DNA of 64,000 bases from Gonapodya prolifera JEL478 (Eukaryota > Monoblepharomycota > Monoblepharidomycetes > Monoblepharidales > Gonapodyaceae), in the NCBI GenBank assembly GCA_001574975.1, contig KQ965740.1:1-64000 (forward strand). The letters run 5' to 3'. Both the position numbers and the translations under genes were made by a program. Shown here piece by piece: positions 32,581 through 43,372 of the stretch. How positions within the stretch are numbered: position 1 is the first letter of the stretch; each line of letters begins with the position of its first letter. A model generated the notes under the pieces. The model saw nothing but the letters and a program-made list of their open reading frames with translations, made no database searches and was not told where the DNA came from.

Positions 32581-32931
32581 AGTGCCTGGAAAAAATATAT
32601 TGTATCATAGAAATATGAAATTGCAATTGCGTTTACTGTCTCCTGATCTCGCAACAAGAGAAAAAAATGGTCTATTTTTCCGTGTGCCAGCTATCTTGTG
32701 TGCCATAGGTTTCCTCAATTCTGGTGAGATAAAACTTGATAGAAAAAGGTGAAATCGTATTTGCAGGTGCGGAGCGAGCCGACCAGGACATCATTTCGAC
32801 CGTTGTTACAAAAGAATGTAACGTCGCAATATAAATAAAAGCTCCAACGTGAGTCGGCCACAGACTATGAACGGTAAACCCAGCAAACTCACCCAGCTCC
32901 CTTCAGAGCAAGAACAAATTCCCTCGACCAT

Positions 32932-33965
32932 TCAGGCACTCGATTCCCACGTCGGGTACCCATCCGGCTTGGCGTCATTCACATTGCTGATAAAATCCCC
33001 GTCCAGAATCGGGACATGCGCGCTACCGAAATCAAAACCGTTCAACTTCTCCTTCATCGCCTCGTTATCGAGCCCATCTCCAACCATATAGAACCAATCC
33101 ACAATCGGCGGTGTCACGAACTTCCCGTAGCTGTTCTTGGCCTTCTCCCCATCCTTGGCGAACCGGAACGCGTGCGGATCCCGTCCTTGTGGTACACGAT
33201 CTTGACGTGGCCATCTTGCTGGTCCAGACCGTCGATCGCCTCGTTCTCGACGTCCCCGTGCGCGCTGCGCCCCGCGTGAGTGACTACGCCGTCGTTGGTC
33301 CAGATGGTGACGTGTTCGATGTCGTGGCGGTGGCCGGCGAGGTCGTTTCCGTCGAGGGCTTTGTCCTGGTAGGATCGGGAGGGGGTGGGGGGGATGGGGT
33401 TGAGGGTTGTTATCAGTCAGTCAGTGTGCGCCGTACGTAACCGGGCGCCATCACCCAGATCGAAGAAATGTCGAGTCTCACCTTGAGGAAGTAAAGACAG
33501 TAAAAGTGCGCGCGGTACGTCTTGCCCCAGAGTTCATGCAATCGAAACGGTGGTAGGTGTTCGAGTAGGACAGAAAATCGTCGCTGGAAGTCCGGGAAAC
33601 AAGCGTCAACAAGAGTAAACATCGTGCACGACACAACTACCTCGACACCCATACTGACCGTCTGGACCCACTCGTAAGCGACGGAATATCAGCGTCCAGC
33701 CCCGGGTTCTGCACGCCGTCCCTGCTGATCGCCGCGCTGGGATAGCACCCGTCCCCGTTCAAAATCAAACACGGGCGCGATGTTGGCAATGTCCACCATG
33801 GGGTACAAAGCTTCGTCGAGACTCGGGAAGTTCTTTGCGACGACGAGGCCGGCGTTGGATGCAATTGCGGCGAGAATGGCGAAGAAAGCGGCGAGATGTA
33901 TGGTCTTTGTGGCTTGTGACGCTTGCGGATACCCAGTGGGAAAACGGGGGGGGTTCTTATAGGCG
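32932..33965 (-). pseudogene. NPP1/NLP-type necrosis-inducing protein gene, decayed
   Basis: A minus-strand gene of the necrosis- and ethylene-inducing-like (NPP1) family. Landmarks in order: a hydrophobic signal-peptide-like stretch (about 33885), PSLDEALYPMVDIANIAP, HFYCLYF (about 33500), the family heptapeptide region AGHRHDIEH (about 33345; the usual aromatic residue after Asp is Ile here), VKIVYHKDG, and a C-terminal FVTPPIVDWFYMVGDG and LNGFDFGSAHVP, stop at 32932. Introns of the usual type lie near 33600-33650 and 33365-33480. The copy is broken: no ATG precedes the signal stretch in frame, and the reading frame shifts at about 33765, 33535 and 33180. Intact relatives are secreted plant-membrane cytolysins; this copy would not make a full protein as it stands. 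Confidence 0.75.
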
Positions 33966-34812
33966 CGACACAAAAATTAAAATTCCAACGCCTCTGCCAC
34001 CACCCATCGCAGGCAAAGAGACAAATCAAAGGACGAAAGCGCGTTGGCGGATGATGGAAGACGGAACGTCGCGTTGAGAGTTGGAGAGTTGTTGCGCTTG
34101 GTGAGCTTGTTGCAAAGGCTTGTGGTGAGGCTTGTTGGATCATTTAAACTTTTATCTAATTCATTCGGTACCGGCAATGTTTGCGGGGCGCTGTGTTCCG
34201 CAACGTGAAAGGTATATGACATGACGAACGGATGTGAAGAGTAGTCGAGTGCACGCACAATGTCATTTATCGATGGGCTAAGGGAGAATGAAACTGAGCA
34301 AACTGGGGCGAGTTTCGGGGCTGCAAATGGTTTGGGGGAGGCGCGGTTGAACGTGAAGCTCACTCAAGGACCTGGGATTCACTGCCGCCGAGAGCTCGAA
34401 CTAGACTCCTTGGGCGTTCATTTCTTTGAAGCTCCAAGACGCGCTTGATGGCTTCTGCTTTCACCAATGGGATTCATCTCGATTCTCGTGTCCAATCGTT
34501 CAAACAATCAACACGCTCGAGGTCGCAACGCCTTCCACGGTCCGTCAAATCGGAATCAAAGGCATTCAAAAACGAGAAGTCAGGTGGGAACTGAAGGGGG
34601 ATCCTGACATGGGATGGAATGACTCGGACCGTGCCAAGACGCCTGCGTCATCTACGCTGTTACTCCCGATACTCCCACTCCATCACGCAAATTCAAAAGA
34701 ATCCTTCTTGAGCAGAATTCACCTCGACGAAGCATCACTTGCTCTTCGCATCCCCTTCATTATTCTTGCAGTTGAATCCCCGAACCCCAAACCGAGCAAA
34801 TAAGCTATCACG
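33966..34812. other. Intergenic, no gene recognised
   Basis: Short ORFs on both strands (34260-34448, 34426-34803) show no domain. The region separates the decayed NLP-type gene from the broken membrane-protein gene. Confidence 0.4.
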
Positions 34813-35849
34813 ATGGATCCCAACGTTGCGAACAGCCTCACCGTCAACGCCTTGGAACAGGACTTGCGGCGATGGCGTGCGTTGTGGTTGCAATCAATCC
34901 TTACGGAAGTGTAGGGTTCGGGTGAGCATCGGTGGCGTATTAGATTATCCCAGCACATGTAGGAATCCTCAACATGTGACTCTCTCCACCCCATGCCCAG
35001 TCGCCAGCTTCATTACAGATATATCGTCTATCTTCTTGGTAAGTGAATCATCATTATCAAGATGACAGGTGGAGGCTTTCCTCACAAGATGCTTCGACGC
35101 GAAAAGCTGTCTTCCTTGGCATGCTCTCCAACGTGATGAACATTCTTTGGACAAACCAAGGAGTGTGCAGCCCAGTCTGGAGCCGTCTCAGCAATGTCTG
35201 CTACTTCATCGCCAAGATCTTGTTCACAGATATCGTGCTGATCCGGTTCCAAATGGTCTCGCCCGAAGTCAAGCCAAAGTTCTGCCTCGTCGCACGGCGC
35301 CTGTGCACAATGATATAGATCTAGGCGGGATTCATCTGGTGTCAGATGCTTTACCCCCTGCCGCCAACGTACCCCATCTTCGCGCTCCAGTTTCTTGTCG
35401 ATATTGTCACGACCTCCCGCTTCCTTTATGTCCTGTACATGCTGCGAGCGCGCAAAAAAGAAACCAACTGGATCACCCTCACGGTGGCAGTGCTTTCGTC
35501 GCTGGTCGACTGCATCATTACACTCTCCGAACTTGTCAAACCAGTCGCGAATATCAGCTCGCAGTTGTTCCTTGCGTCGAGATCCTTAAACTTTATCATA
35601 GCCGGTGCGCTTTATTGCATGATGTCGGTCTACGGTAAACTGGGCAAGAAGCAGAACAAGCCAAGTCCAGATACGAAGACAAGTACCTCTTCCAACGCTG
35701 TTACCACGGGTAAGAACAAGTTGGCAAGCGTTAATGGTACTATCGAAAGTGTTGTGCTCGTGCTATGTGACAGATCCCGTGTTAACACCCGTGTTTCCCT
35801 AAAAGGTTGCCACGCAATCCATGCCAGTTTAAGTTCCCAAGCGGTCTAG
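34813..35849 (+). pseudogene. Multi-pass membrane protein gene with two in-frame stops
   Basis: A start at 34813 (MDPNVANSLTVNALEQDLRR) is followed by small exons with GTAAGT/CAG sites around 34910-35070 and a long hydrophobic frame: VFLGMLSNVMNILW, SNVCYFIAKILFTDIVLIRF, PTYPIFALQFLVDIVTTSRF, WITLTVAVLSSLVDCI and FIIAGALYCMMSVYGKLG, then a Lys/Ser/Thr-rich tail to 35849. That is at least five membrane segments, resembling fungal receptor-like membrane proteins. Two TAG codons (35316-35318 and 35322-35324) interrupt the same frame within a membrane segment, with no intron to remove them. Probably a pseudogene; the family is not identified. Confidence 0.5.
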
Positions 35850-37329
35850 GCGTACCGAAAAGACGCCGCGTGGTCCTCCAGCTATGTTGTGAGAAGGTGG
35901 AAGATGAAGAACCTGAAGAATTGGCCCATAACAATTATGTAAAACACCAATGTATACTATCATCATACACGTTCTCTTACTTTCCAAAGTATATCCCCCC
36001 TGTTCGAGAGCAGCGCTCCAGCAAAATCTTCGAGCGCTGGCGTGAATGGAGTCATGGTCTCGGTCACCACGAGCTTCAAGCAAGATCCGCGATTCATGTA
36101 CACACACGCAGACTCCTAAAGGCCCAGCACGCCACGGTGTCGATATCGCCCGTACCCATGTTGCAGGTCGAGTCGTCCACGCGTCGGTCGTGATCAAGCG
36201 TGTAGTGGGAAGAAATGGGGTGGGGGAGGTTGATATGGTGTGAAGTTGTCACCCGTCGATGGCGGAGATTTCAGAGCTGAACGAGAAAGAGGGTTCGATT
36301 TCAGGTTCAAAGCAAACAACACTTGTCGCGCAAACCTCAACCCACCGTTGGTGGTGAGCTCTTGTATCTCGCCGTCTTCCCGCCAATTTCTTGTCCCGAT
36401 GCATCGCTCTTCGCGTGTCAGAATTCAGAGTGTCTTTTTCAAAGAAAAGGAGAGGACAGAGAGGACACACGTGTTGTCAGATTCTTATCCGAAGGCCAGT
36501 CTCCGGATAGCAATGATTCAAAGATTCCCTACGAGTCGCGACCGCACGTTCCGCTTCGTTGAAGAAACAGTGGAAGCAGACTACTCGTTTACTCACCATC
36601 GAGTTGTTCCCTGTTTCTAAACACTCTTCCTTCTCTCTCCTACCATCACCCAATCAATCTTCCCCCGATCTCCGCTCTTGCCACGTTCAAACGTCGTTTC
36701 CGAAAACCAGGGGCGAAGAAACGGTTTGTTCGACTCTGGTTACAACGAGTCACCCTTGCCCCTCCCAAATTGATTCGGCGATGGAACAATCAACACTCTT
36801 CTTTGAGGCTCGATGTCACTCCGTCCGTGCTCTCCTCCCATCATACTCGCCGGAAAGATCTACGAAGGCCCAACAAGCTACATAGCCAGCCGGCTTACCC
36901 GCGCGGGGCGGGAATCGGCGAGCTGTGCTCCTCAAGTCGCCACGACACGCCCGTCCCTGCCGTATAGAGCAGAGCAAACGCTCTGAAGCACCCAGATGTG
37001 CACGCGACGGGTGGGAGCAACGGGTGCCAAAGAATGTGGCCCTTCGACCATGGACCGACTAATGGGGTCGATCTTCGCATTCAACCGTCACTCGATTCCC
37101 AATATATATTTACATTGCGTTAACTGAAGTGAAAGATGTGCTCCTATCAGTTCTGTTCACAGTTCACAGGTACCTCTCTCTTCTTTAGACTTCGACGTTT
37201 GCCACGTTGGTCGCCCGCCTGGGAGTGCACTTCGTTTCCAGTCCCCAAAGCTCCGTGGGAATGCTGTTAGTGTACTAATCTGCAACCGTCGCTACACAAA
37301 GAGGAAGAGCACTATGTGCAACATTCAAC
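35850..37329. other. Intergenic region without a recognised gene
   Basis: About 1.5 kb with scattered ORFs on both strands (for example 35829-36197 minus and 36559-36885 plus), none with a domain or clear splicing. Confidence 0.4.
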
Positions 37330-37830
37330 ATCGTGAACCCCAATTCCCGTCCTCGTCATCGACGTCGAGCTGCTCGTGGAAAACAGAGTTGTCCACAATT
37401 ACATCATCGACCTCGCTCCAGAGGCCAACCTCTCAGTGGCCAGGTGCGAAGGTGACCGACCGAATCACACCGAATCCCAGTTTGTGAAGGTCCGCCAGAG
37501 GCTTTTCCGTCCAACCCCACGATCCAGGGTGAGGTGATCGCGAACAATAAACACACACCGGCAAGCTGCACACATCTTGAAGACGTTCGCTATGTATTAC
37601 GCTGAGCAAGAACTAGTCGCTTTTGGGTGAATCTCTGGTGTCGCCAGTATTCCAGCTGCATATATCTTTAGTTGTACCATGTGAAACATTCTCCCTACTC
37701 GGAGTTGAGACTAACGCCAACACTGCCGTCGGAAAGATTTTTCACGCCGCCGTATGCTTCTCGGCGGCGGGATTCCTCAAGATCCGGCACTGGGGTGTAC
37801 TCCATCATTGTGCACGATCAGATCAATCCC
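37330..37830 (+). pseudogene. Decayed GST copy between the two intact GST genes
   Basis: Three blocks match GST 1 and GST 2 in order. About 37352-37445 reads VLVIDVELLVEN and IIDLAPEANLSVA. About 37560-37635 corresponds to the LKRFDTKL...GETLSVAG helix. About 37740-37795 reads FHAAVCFSAAGFLKI. Frameshifts and a stop (TTTTGGGTGAAT region) separate them, and no exon 1 is visible. It is a relic of the tandem GST family. Confidence 0.75.
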
Positions 37831-38052
37831 CGGCGTTGTCGGAGCAAACGCGGAATGTCTCCCTGGTCTCATACTTAGAATTACAGACAATGCAGTTTAC
37901 TTCGAGATTTCGTAATAAGGGTAAGTCAAGGGATTAGGATGTGCTCGGTCGGATTGACATCCCGAAGTTCCCCCACTTCGGCTTGGGCCGCCGATAAATT
38001 CGCCAACGTTCTATCCCAATCGCAACTCGCAACTCACACCATCCAATCTCAA

Positions 38053-39030
38053 ATGGCACCAAAACTCACACTCTACTTCTCCATCGGATCATGCTCTGGC
38101 GCCGCCTACATGGCCCTGAAGGTCGCCAAGATCCCATTCACAGGTACGCATTGCGTCGAGCGAAAGCCATCGTGGCAAAACACCATCACAGAAGACATGA
38201 CCACAAAAGATTACAGAGGATGTGGACCAATCAGTGGAAGATGCCTCGTGTTTCTCTGAAATCGCGATGTTTTGCTGCCGTGCCCCTAACCCTTCGTCAT
38301 CATCGGTCCCCATCATCTCGTTTAGCACTCCTCATGGACATTCCCACCCACAAGGTTGCCAGCACCGGAGAGGACTTCTACCAAATTAACTCCAAGGGCG
38401 CAGTGCCGGCGCTCAAGATCGACAACGAGGTCCTCACCGAGAACGTCGCGGTCCTCAGCGTGAGGTCACAAAAGTGCCGCGTTCGCGGACAGCATTCAAC
38501 GTTAACAATCATTCATCTACCTCTCCTTTTTTCCCAGTACATTGCCGATCTCGCCCCCGAGTCCAAGCTCGCCCCTCCCGCCGGAACTCCCCTCCGCTAC
38601 CGCTCGTACGAGGCCCTCTCCGAAGTGGCCGTCGACCTGCACGTCCACGGATATGGTCCTCTGTGGTACCCCGGAACGGATGAGGATCGCGTCAAGCAGA
38701 AGGCCCACCTGAACAAGATCCTGAAGCGCTTCGACGACAAGCTCGCCAAGAGCAAGTTCTTGATCGGAGATGCCGTCAGCGTCGCTGGTGAGTTGCGTGC
38801 ATCCCAACTTTCTCCTTACGTGAGGATCCTTTGCTCAACCACAACCCATAACCCTGCCCGCTTTCCGATCGACAGACTTCTACGCCACCGTCTGCTTCGC
38901 CTGGGCTCCCTTCCACGGAATCTCGTACGACGCCTACCCCAACATCGTCCGCTACCAGAAGGACTTTGACGCCGTGCCGGGTGTCGCCGAGGCCAAGGCC
39001 GAGTGGCTCTCTGGTGGGCCCAAGGCTTAG
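38053..39030 (+). CDS. Glutathione S-transferase (GST 2)
   Basis: Four exons: 38053-38143, 38326-38459, 38538-38787 and 38876-39030, about 209 residues. It is close to GST 1: MAPKLTLYFSIGSCSGAAYM, EDFYQINSKGAVPALKID, VLTENVAVLSYIADLAPE and the C-terminal YQKDFDAVPGVAEAKAEW. Exon 1 (91 nt) and the last exon (155 nt) have the same lengths as in GST 1, but GST 2 has one extra intron (38460-38537) between VAVLS and YIADL. Same fold and probable cytosolic detoxification role as GST 1. A tandem duplicate with one relic in between. Confidence 0.92.
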
Positions 39031-39659
39031 AAAATATTAAGTTATGAATTTTGTATTGGTTTTAAGTGATATACACTCGTGTGCATCCGAGTTCCTGAGA
39101 AAAGTGTGTTATTCTGCAGTATCCGCGCAGGAATTGCATTCTTCGGTAGAGTTCAGACAGGACCTGTCTACGGTTCCCCCGCTCAAACCGCATTGAACAG
39201 AAACCCTCAGCAGGAACGATCTTTGACGATTGCCAATATTATTATTACGCTTGGGGGTAGGCAGTACACGAGTGATTTGTAGTAATACACATGAAAAGAA
39301 CGGGGAAAACAACTTGAGACCGTGCGAGGAGAACTTAAACAACCGTGTAACGTGAAGGGGGGGAAGCAACATGTCCGTGTCCGTGTCCGGGGGGGCGGGT
39401 TGTCCACTTTTTCTACTCCGCAAACAATCACAATCACAACTCATTAACCAACCACGGGTGTGTGCCGCACCGCGGAATCACCAACTCTCCCAGGAATTAA
39501 GCATTTCGTTTCGTTTCGCCACAAATGGTGTTGTTGTACGTATTAGGGAATCGCGTAGAGTCCAATTAAGTGTACCAAAGACGGTTGTTGTTGCTGTTGT
39601 TGCGCGTCTTGCGTGGGGGTGTCTTGTGTCGTGGTCGTGGTCGTGGTGGAGGATTAGGA
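39031..39659. other. Intergenic between convergent GST 2 and zinc-finger gene 1
   Basis: About 630 bp, the 3' flanks of two convergent genes. No gene recognised. Confidence 0.4.
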
Positions 39660-41282
39660 TTAGTTGTTACCGACGTGAATCCACTGCGCAGCCAGCTGCG
39701 AAGAGGCCCCGTTCATGCTCATGTCCGATCCAAAGGGCATCTGAGACGGAAGCTGCATCGGGAGGGGGGGAAGGATCGCGCTCGGGGCCGCCGTGAGAGG
39801 GATATTAAGCATGTTCATGTTGGTAGCGGGTGCCGGGCTCATGTAGCTCAACGGACCAGCCGTCGTGAGCCCCGTTGGGGAGATCCCGCTCGGGAAGAGG
39901 CCAAAGGGCCTCCCGTGTGCCTGAGCGTGAGCTTGAGCCGGTAAGTAGGAACCGGTCGCCGGAACGAACACGAAGAATCGGCCTGCCGATTGCTGTTGCT
40001 GCTGCTGCTGGGTGTTCGAGATGGGCGACGTGGGCGAGACCGGCGTCGGGATCGAGAACGTGGGCGAGAGTGGGGGCACGTAAGGCGAGGCTTGTTGCAG
40101 GTGGAGGAAGTGAGGGTGCATTAATGGGGAAGACGTGGGTACTAAGGTGTTCGTGTGAGGGATATCGATGGAGAGAGGCTTGCCGTTGGTCAAGTGGTGG
40201 TGGTGGTGCGAGTACGACTGCTGCTCGATGGCCTGGGACGCGAAGGCTTCCAAGGGGTCAGACACGTTCGACTCGGGCGTGCCGATGACGTTGAAGTGCG
40301 CCTGGCCTTGCTCGGGACTGTGGGACCCGATGACATCTTGCGGGCAGTAGTGGCTCACGGTGATGAAGTTCTGCGCGGAGGTGACATTGACGTTGAGATC
40401 CTGGGGGCGAATGAACCCCTCGTTCCACATCTGGGGCCCGTCCCACGTGGGTGGGGACGGGTGGGCGAAGTACTCCCCCGCTGCGAAATCGGTATACACC
40501 TGTGGCGACGCTGCGGCCGGAATGGCCAGGATGTCGTGGTGCTGGACCTCGTTGCCATATTCGTGCACCTCGTTGGCGTAATCATGCACCTCGTTGGCGT
40601 ATTCATGCACCTCGACCACATGCTGCGCGGGCTCGTCGACGTGGGCAGTGGAGATGGGGCTTTGGGGTGCATTGTCGTGGGCAGCAACCGTTGCATGTGC
40701 GTGCTCCTCCTCCTCCTTGGGACGTGCCGTGTACAGGGCCACGTTCTTGCGAATCGAGCCTCGCATGCGGGCAGGCAGAGCATCTCCGTAGCGTCTGTGG
40801 ACTCGCTGGTGCTGACGGCAGTTGTCCTGGGTGAGGGGGGGATTGTTGTGGCGATGCAAGGGAAACATTGTTAGACCAGGGGTCACGGCATCCGCGCAGG
40901 AGCGAGGGGCACACCACAGGGCAAGCACCCAAATAGCATTCGCAATGCATTCCGAGTGCTGGAGATGCGTGCGAGCGTGGGGAAGACTCACCATGCGCGA
41001 AAACCTCGCCGGACATCCATCCACCCCACACTCGTAAGGACGGTCGTCCGAATGGAAAGTCAGGACGTGACGCTTCAAATGACCCCTGGCGAGCGCGAGA
41101 CAGCGTTAGAGCCGCGTTTTTTCGAGCGATTCGTGCGGGAGGGGCACGCGGGCACGTGGGCTGAGTGATGCCGGCGCAACGCACCTGGTAGAGAATCGCC
41201 GGCCACACTCGCGCACGTCGCAGCGGATGTCCTCGCGTGCGGCTGCGCGGCGCTTCTTCGGGGGTTTCGGGTCGCGTTCCAT
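39660..41282 (-). CDS. C2H2 zinc-finger transcription factor 1
   Basis: Three exons, minus strand: 41185-41282, 40992-41085 and 39660-40826, about 452 residues. The N-terminus is basic (MERDPKPPKKRRAAARED, nuclear signal-like). Two C2H2 fingers follow: CDVRECGRRFSTRGHLKRH...H (about 20-45) and CGVDGCPARFSRMDNCRQH...H, each cut by an intron, a usual pattern in fungal fingers. The rest is low complexity: repeated VHEYANEV units (about 150-175), His-, Gln- and Pro-rich stretches, and an Asn/Met-rich end, likely an activation domain. Two tandem fingers of this spacing bind short GC- or STRE-like sites in known families. Divergent from zinc-finger gene 2, 2.1 kb away. Confidence 0.85.
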
Positions 41283-43372
41283 TACGAGTGTGGGGCGGGG
41301 GAGTGGAGAGTTTGGTTGGGTTGGGGATTTTCTCGTGCCGTGGCCGAAAGGTCAAAAAGAACGCGCAAGATTGTGCCACACCCCGAAAACCTCCCGAGCG
41401 CCTCCCCACGTTTTGGCTCTCTCGGTCCGGAGAATTCATACACATCCGTCTTAGAATACAGTGTGCATTATCGGAATCAATCTAAAGAATCTCTTCGATG
41501 TCAGCCCCGATGGCTCCATACTGGTGCACGCCAAGATTGGTGACCTCCACGTTGACCTTCCTCCTCACTGTCCCGCCAAAAGTCTGAATTAAAATGGCCG
41601 ACACGCCAAATTACTCTCCCCCCACGTTCCTGCGAGCCTCATTTGAGCAAACGGGCTCGGGTGGTTTCCAAAAAGTACGGGTTTGCCCTGGCGACCGAAG
41701 CGACGCTTACATAGCCAGCCGCGATTTCGTTGTTCCCGGCGTGGCAGTGCATGTGACCTTGTGCAGCTTGGGGTGTAGTTCTTTAGTTCAATTCTTGGTA
41801 TGCTTTGTTCGACCTTCACCCAAAGTGCATGAACCCCACATGACGCCGTCACCTGTCCGCACGAATGAGTCTGTCCATGGTTGCTCGCCCGTAGTGAGTT
41901 CTCGAGCGATAGCGAGAGAGCGAACCGGTATATGAGCTCAAAGCTGGCACTCAGGTCAGCTCGTCATTCATTTCCTGCAGCCTGCACCAAACGTCTCTTG
42001 TGCCCCAACCCGAACGTGAGCAGTAATCATGTTTGCATTAACGGATACTAGAATTTTCATATAACTGGACTTTGCTTTGCGATTTTCACGGCGCAGATAC
42101 TTTTCATGAGACAATATTGGCGCAATTACGTTTTACAGATAAGGCAGGTGACAACACGGCGCGTGAGGACTTCAAGAAAGTGCTGGCCATGTCTTCCGTT
42201 CCCTGCACTGCGCGGCAGGAGCATTTCTAAGTGCATTCTATGCACAGACACAACTGGCAGTGCAAAGCGCCAAGCACCCTTGGCTCAACCATGCAATGCT
42301 GAACATCGCAATAAATATTCTTTTGCGTTTCTTGCTTCGAGTTTTTGCATGAAGTCGGTGGATCAAAAAGAAGCCCCTCATCAGGCACCTTTCCATTCAC
42401 TCTTTTTGAAGTAACAGGCAACGCAACGCACGTAAATTTTCGCAAAATCTTCAATGTAATTTTGTGGAAGAATTCAATTTTGTACGACTTCTTGAATAAT
42501 TCAGGTGTGAACGTGAACGTGACTTGCAATCCCTGCAAAGGGCAGGTGGGCAGTGGGCAGTCAGCACCGGCCCGTCATCTTTTTTACTCATGCCGAGTAG
42601 GAGTAGGAACCGTGTGTGGAGTACAAGTACATATAGGGCGTTCTGTTCACGTTGGCAGGCTTTGCACGCCCTCCTTGATTCGCATGTGCAACCCACCACA
42701 TCGTGCACCCCACGTGCTGCGGCCTGCCTGCAGTCTCAGTGGATGGATCCATCTTCACCTTGGGTGGGTTTCTCCACACGCACACGGCGCCCGATTTCCA
42801 CTTAAACTCGACAAGAGAAGAGAATCTCGATTTGAGAGTCCGTGGACGGAATCCGACAAGACGTCCGAGCCATTGGACCTGGAAGCAGGGTGGTGTGCGT
42901 TGGGCGGACAAGGGAGCTTGGATAAGACAGTTCGAAGGACGGACAGGAGACGAGTGCGGTTCTGTGGGAATTTCGTCTCGGGTGGGAGCTTCAGTGGTGA
43001 GCTCATTTCAACGTGTTACCTCCGTCAGTGTGAGGTGTTACAACCTTCCAACCCCGCAGACCTTGAATGCGAGGAAACCAAATGGCAACCCAGCAAACCT
43101 TCCGTACGTATTATTTGCCTCAATTTCCGATTACCAAGTGGAGTGGTTGGGACCGGCGAGCAACGCGACCAAAACATGACAACACAAATCGCTGACGACG
43201 ATCCATTCCATTTTCTGGACACAGGATGTGAATGGCACGGATGCGGGGAGCTTTTCGCCTCGCCGTGAGTTACGCGTTTCAGGTTAATTCCGTGACCACG
43301 GCAAACCCTCCTCCTCAAACCATCGTCCATGGTTCTGCCCACCACGAACCCCGCTCCGAAAACACCGTGAAA
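41283..43372. other. Shared intergenic region of two divergent zinc-finger genes
   Basis: About 2.1 kb, unusually long for this window, and likely regulatory. A plus-strand frame is open from 42345 to 43268. Most of it lacks protein character, but its end (from ATG 43178) reads MTTQIADDDPFHFLDTGCEW with a Cys-x4-Cys pair and a GTGAGT donor directly after. This may be a 5' exon or a remnant of another finger protein. Confidence 0.4.

Noticed and set aside
42345-43177. Long plus-strand open frame upstream of zinc-finger gene 2
   Set aside because: Apart from its last 90 bases the translation has no domain, repeat or compositional support, and no start context.
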